Source of the DNA: Musa acuminata AAA Group
Lineage: Eukaryota > Streptophyta > Magnoliopsida > Zingiberales > Musaceae
DNA length: 64,000 bases
Direction of reading: 5' to 3'
Assembly (NCBI RefSeq): GCF_036884655.1
Contig: NC_088335.1
Location: 44,448,501-44,512,500, forward strand
Shown here: positions 60,026 through 64,000 of the stretch, in pieces
How positions within the stretch are numbered: position 1 is the stretch's first letter
Layout: the number at the start of each line of letters is the position of its first letter
The notes under the pieces: model-generated
Databases searched by the model: none
The model's input: only the letters and a program-made list of their open reading frames with translations
Told to the model about the DNA's origin: nothing
Made by a program: the position numbers and the translations under genes

Positions 60026-63000
60026 ATGAAGGCACACCTGAGCCTACTCGTACTCTTCTCCGTTGCCTTCCTCTTCTTCTTGGCTACTTCAGATGGCGAT
60101 GCAGATCTCGAAGCTTTGATTAAGCTGAAGGCTGCCCTGGTGGCGCCCGGTAGCTCCGCCCTCGGCAACTGGGACCCCGCATCCGCGGACTACTGCTCCT
60201 TCACCGGCGTCGCCTGTGACGAAAACTCCCGCGTCGTCGCGCTCAACTTCACTGGCGTCCAGCTCAACGGCACGCTACCGCCGGAGATCGGCATCCTCAG
60301 CGGCCTCGTCAACCTAACTGTGTCCTGCTCCGGCGTCGTTGGCCCTCTCCCGATGGAGCTAGCTGCGCTCCCCTCCCTCCGCCTGCTCAACGTCTCGAAC
60401 AACAACTTCAGCGGCGCGTTCCCCCACGTCGGACCCGGCGGGTTCCCGACGCTGGAGGTCATCGACGCCTACAACAACAACTTCTCCGGCCGGCTCCCGC
60501 TGGGCCTGGCGGCGGCCCCGCGCCTCCGGTACCTCCACCTCGGTGGCAACTATTTCAACGGGACGATCCCGAAGGAATACTCTGACATCAAGAACCTCGA
60601 GTACCTCGGTCTCAATGGCAACGCCCTCACCGGCCGAGTCCCCGCCAGCCTCAGCCGGCTCTCCAAGCTGAAGGAGATGTACATCGGGTACTACAATATG
60701 TACGTGGGTGGGATACCGCCGGAGTTGGGGATGTTGTCGTCGTTAGTCCGGCTCGACATGGCGGGATGCGGTCTCTCCGGCCCAATTCCGGCGAGCCTCG
60801 GCAGCTTGAAGCATCTCGACACACTCTTTCTCCAGATCAACCGGCTCTCTGGCTCCATCCCGCCGGAGCTCGGCGGACTCAGCATGTTGGAATCTCTGGA
60901 CCTCTCCATCAACGAGCTGACGGGCGAAGTACCAGATCGCTTCGCTGAGCTGAAGGAGCTCAAGCTGTTGAGCCTCTTCCGCAACCACATCCGGGGCGCC
61001 ATCCCGCCGTTCGTCGCGGAACTCCCGAATCTCGAGGTTCTCGAGCTGTGGGAGAACAACTTCACCATGCAGCTCCCGGAATCGTTGGGTCGGAACGGTC
61101 GGCTCCTCAAGCTGGACGTGGCGTCGAATCGGATCACCGGGACGATTCCCCCCGATCTCTGCGCCAGCGGGCGTCTCGAGACACTGGTTCTGATGGAGAA
61201 CGGCTTCTTCGGTCCGATTCCGGAGAAGCTAGGTGAGTGCAAGTCGCTGACTCGGGTTCGACTCGCGAAGAACTTCTTGAACGGGCCGATCCCCGCCGGG
61301 CTCTTCGATCTGCCCTCGAACGACATGCTCGAGCTCAGCGAAAACTTCCTCTCCGGAGATCTACCGCCGGTGATTGCTGGCAATAAGCTCGGCATGCTCG
61401 CTCTGTCCAACAACTTGATTACCGGCTCGATCCCACCGGCAATCGGCAGCCTCCCCGCGCTCCAGAATCTTGCTCTCGACTCGAATCAGATCTCCGGTGC
61501 GATCCCACCCGAGATCGGCCAGCTGAAGCAGCTGTCCAAGCTCAATCTGAGTGGGAACAGCCTCTCTGGCGACATTCCCGTCGATCTCACCCGCTGCTCT
61601 TCGTTAGTCATGATCGATCTCAGCCGGAACAACTTGACAGGCGCGATACCGGTGCGGATCCCGGCGCTGCAGATCCTGAACACCCTCAACCTCTCGAGAA
61701 ACCAGATTTCCGGCGTGATCCCGCCGGAGATGCAGCGGATGCGGAGCCTCACCATCTTCGATCTCTCATACAACCGCCTCGCCGGCGTTATTCCGGCGCA
61801 GGGCCAGTTTCTGGTGTTCAACGAGAGCTGGTTCGTGGGGAACCCGGGACTCTGTGGACCGCCGCTGCATGTCCGCTACCCGTGCGGCGCAGATGGCGGC
61901 GGTGACGGGAGCTCCGGCGAGGGACACCCGCGGCAGCGGCGGTGGGACGCGAAGAGGGCGCTACCGCTGGCAGGGCTCGCGGCTGCGGCTGGGGTGCCGC
62001 TGGCCGCTGCGGCGGCGAAGGGTTGGAGGCTGTGGAGGGAGAGGAAGGGGCGGTCGAAGGCGTGGAAGATGACAGCGTTCCAGCGGCTGGACTTCACGGT
62101 GGAGGACGTGATGGAGTGCCTGAAGGACGACAACGTGATCGGAAAGGGCGGGGCGGGGATCGTGTACCGGGGAAGCATGGCGTGCGGGACGGAGGTGGCA
62201 ATCAAGCGGCTGGTGGGGCGGGGGGCGGGGGCGGAGCACGATCGCGGGTTCACGGCGGAGGTGACGACCCTGGGGCGGATCCGGCACCGCAACATCGTGC
62301 GCCTGCTGGGCTTCGTGTCGAACCGGGAGACGAACCTGCTGCTGTACGAGTACATGCCTGGCGGCAGCCTGGGGGAGATGCTGCACGGGAGCAAGGGGGC
62401 GCACCTTGGGTGGGAGGCGAGGTGGCGCATCGCAGCGGAGGCGGCCAGGGGTCTCTGCTACCTCCACCACGACTGCTCCCCGCTCATCCTCCACCGGGAT
62501 GTCAAGTCCAACAACATCCTCCTCGACTCCAACTTCGAGGCGCACGTCGCCGACTTCGGCCTCGCCAAGTTCCTGCACCATCCCGGCGCCTCTGAGTGCG
62601 TCTCCTCCATCGCCGGCTCCTATGGCTACATCGCCCCAGGTAAAATTACCAAACTACCATCATCTAGTAACACGATTTGGTAAATTCTTCCTCTTTTTGT
62701 CGTGTTGTTCTCTGTGAGTGGCGATTGGGGTGCGGGTCCCATTGGTTGGATATATGTGAGAGCATGGGTGGCAGAGGTCAACGAGGTAGAAGACAAGTGT
62801 GTGCTTGCTGCATGATAGATTTTGGACTTATTATTAAGGGTGGACCAACAGAGTACTTGGAGTTATTACGAGTCAGAGTACGGACTCTATCCATTCTTCC
62901 ACGGGATTGGATTGATGGTGAGGGGTAATCTTCCCAAGTCTAAATCCACCGAGGGTCGCGAGGCAGAAGCCCTGCGGCTCGGATAACAGCTGGTCTGGCT

Positions 63001-63447
63001 TAGTTCAATTGTCTTAGTTGGCATAGAGCACGGATACTTACGTTAGAACTAAAACTACTGCTTACAACTTTGGTGATAGAGTACGCATACACGCTGCGTG
63101 TGGACGAGAAGAGCGACGTGTACAGCTTCGGCGTGGTGCTCCTGGAGCTGATCACCGGGCGGCGGCCGGTGGGCGGGTTCGGCGACGGCGTCGACATCGT
63201 CCGCTGGGTCCGCAAGACGGTTTTGGAGGCGGCCGAAACCACTGATTCCGCGGCCATCCTCTTGATTGCCGACAAGAGGCTGACGTCGACCCCGCTGGAC
63301 CTGATCACCAACTTGTTCAAGGTGGCGATGCTCTGCGTGGAGGAGCAGAGCACGGCGCGGCCCACCATGAGGGAGGTGGTGCACATGCTCTCCAATCCGA
63401 AATCACCACCGCCGCCGCCACCACCCACCGATCTCCTCAGCCTGTGA
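60026..63447 (+). CDS. CLAVATA1/FON1-type LRR receptor-like kinase
   Basis: A plasma-membrane receptor kinase of the CLV1 clade, which senses CLE peptides and restricts shoot and floral meristem size. Two exons, 60026-62639 and 63080-63447, encode 993 residues, close to Arabidopsis CLV1 and rice FON1. Order: signal peptide (1 to about 23); cap with YCSFTGVAC (about 53-61); about 20 leucine-rich repeats (about 70-600), including the CLV1 hallmark [11 protein letters not shown] and [19 protein letters not shown]; an Ala/Leu-rich transmembrane segment (about 645-668); juxtamembrane [11 protein letters not shown]; kinase. The kinase has [11 protein letters not shown] (706-716), Lys727, HRDVKSNN (Asp825), DFG (Asp843) and the activation-segment end SYGYIAPE (Glu872). 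All catalytic residues are present, so an active Ser/Thr kinase is expected. The single 440-bp intron splits the APE Glu codon; I recall a single kinase-domain intron in CLV1. Exon 1 is very GC-rich. The C-terminus has a run of seven prolines after NPKSP. Confidence 0.95.
62640..63079 (+). other. Intron of the CLV1-like gene
   Basis: 440 bp, donor GTAAAATT and acceptor GATAG. Retention would append about 14 residues and stop at 62683, removing the second half of the kinase. Confidence 0.85.
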
Positions 63448-64000
63448 ATCGTCCTCCTCAGGTAGCAGTAAAGCTCACTGTTAATAAGGTACTGCATGGG
63501 GTTTTGTTCTGCTGCACATAACTCCCCCTCTTCCTACATGCTACAGAGCTGCAACTTAGGTTGAACTCACACGCTTTCAGCTTATACTACTACTACTACT
63601 ACTACTAGTACTAATTGTGCTACTTGAAAGTTGACAGACATTAGAATGGTATTATGGAGTCATGTGTATATGAATGATGAATTTAAATTTTGCTATGCAT
63701 GATAAAACAATTACATGCATATTTATGTGCTGGAAAATGTTAATTCAGGGTTTTGGTAAATGAAAATATTCATATTTCTATTGATGGGTTTTTACATATC
63801 CATCCTTGCAGAGTTTGAAAGTAGCATATTTGTTATCACAAAAATTTAACATGGCCTACATGTCCTTCTAAATCCAAAACACTCTAAATCAATGATAACT
63901 ATCAACATGAATTTATTTAAATAATATATAATAAATTATATAAATTGTCTTTAGTGTTTTTTTTATCATCATAACAAACTTCTAAATCATATTAGTGTAC
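63448..64000. other. 3' flank of the CLV1-like gene
   Basis: 3' UTR and AT-rich sequence, with an ACT trinucleotide repeat at about 63585-63607. Nothing else was recognised up to the end of the window. Confidence 0.6.

Noticed and set aside
61942..62595. Second long frames on both strands within the CLV1-like exon
   Set aside because: They are shadows caused by high GC; the CLV1 frame explains the whole segment.

Overview
This is nuclear DNA from a flowering plant. The genes have many GT-AG introns and carry plant-only proteins (plastocyanin, plastid triose-phosphate isomerase, a CLAVATA1-type receptor kinase). The plastocyanin and receptor-kinase coding regions are very GC-rich inside AT-rich surroundings, which is typical of monocots. 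A Zingiberales (banana-like) or other non-grass monocot fits, but that is inference; no marker in the window fixes the species.

Seven protein-coding loci are supported. In order: the last exon of a clade-D-like protein phosphatase 2C (+, 2286-2555; the rest lies outside the window); a one-exon plastocyanin gene (-, 3479-3988); a membrane-anchored dual-specificity phosphatase whose two coding exons flank a 4.65 kb intron (+, 11328-16770); a nine-exon plastid triose-phosphate isomerase with a 27-nt micro-exon (-, 25481-36121); a seven-exon RING-H2 E3 ligase of the BIG BROTHER-related type (+, 38097-41471); a nine-exon NIPA magnesium-transporter-like gene (-, 47163-52005); and a two-exon CLAVATA1/FON1-type LRR receptor kinase (+, 60026-63447). 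Exon joins were worked out by hand. Every complete gene keeps frame across all its junctions, and catalytic residues fall at family spacing. The genes look like independent loci and not a functional cluster.

The rest is mostly repeats. One family of LTR elements without gag-pol genes (LARD-like) occurs three times: A (5407-9059, +), B (19103-24297, -) and C (about 42065-46262, +). They share a primer-binding site, the start of the internal region and a polypurine tract. A and B have 4-bp target duplications. A lacks about 195 bp in both LTRs just downstream of a TATA-like box. B sits inside a 22-bp minisatellite whose phase is preserved across the insertion. The phosphatase intron holds a fold-back element, a fragment of a second LTR element, and a tandem miniature retrotransposon (TRIM) array with three LTRs and two internal domains. 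Other repeats are an inverted tandem array at the left end, a 39-bp minisatellite at two sites 39 kb apart, a 33-bp AT-rich minisatellite, microsatellites and two poly-C tracts.

I found no convincing new multi-gene system. The most interesting signals are the tandem TRIM, the non-coding LTR family and its LTR deletion, the phosphatase active site split by a repeat-filled intron, the 27-nt exon, and a same-direction cluster of CGTCA motifs upstream of the CLV1-like gene. No tRNA, rRNA or CRISPR was recognised.
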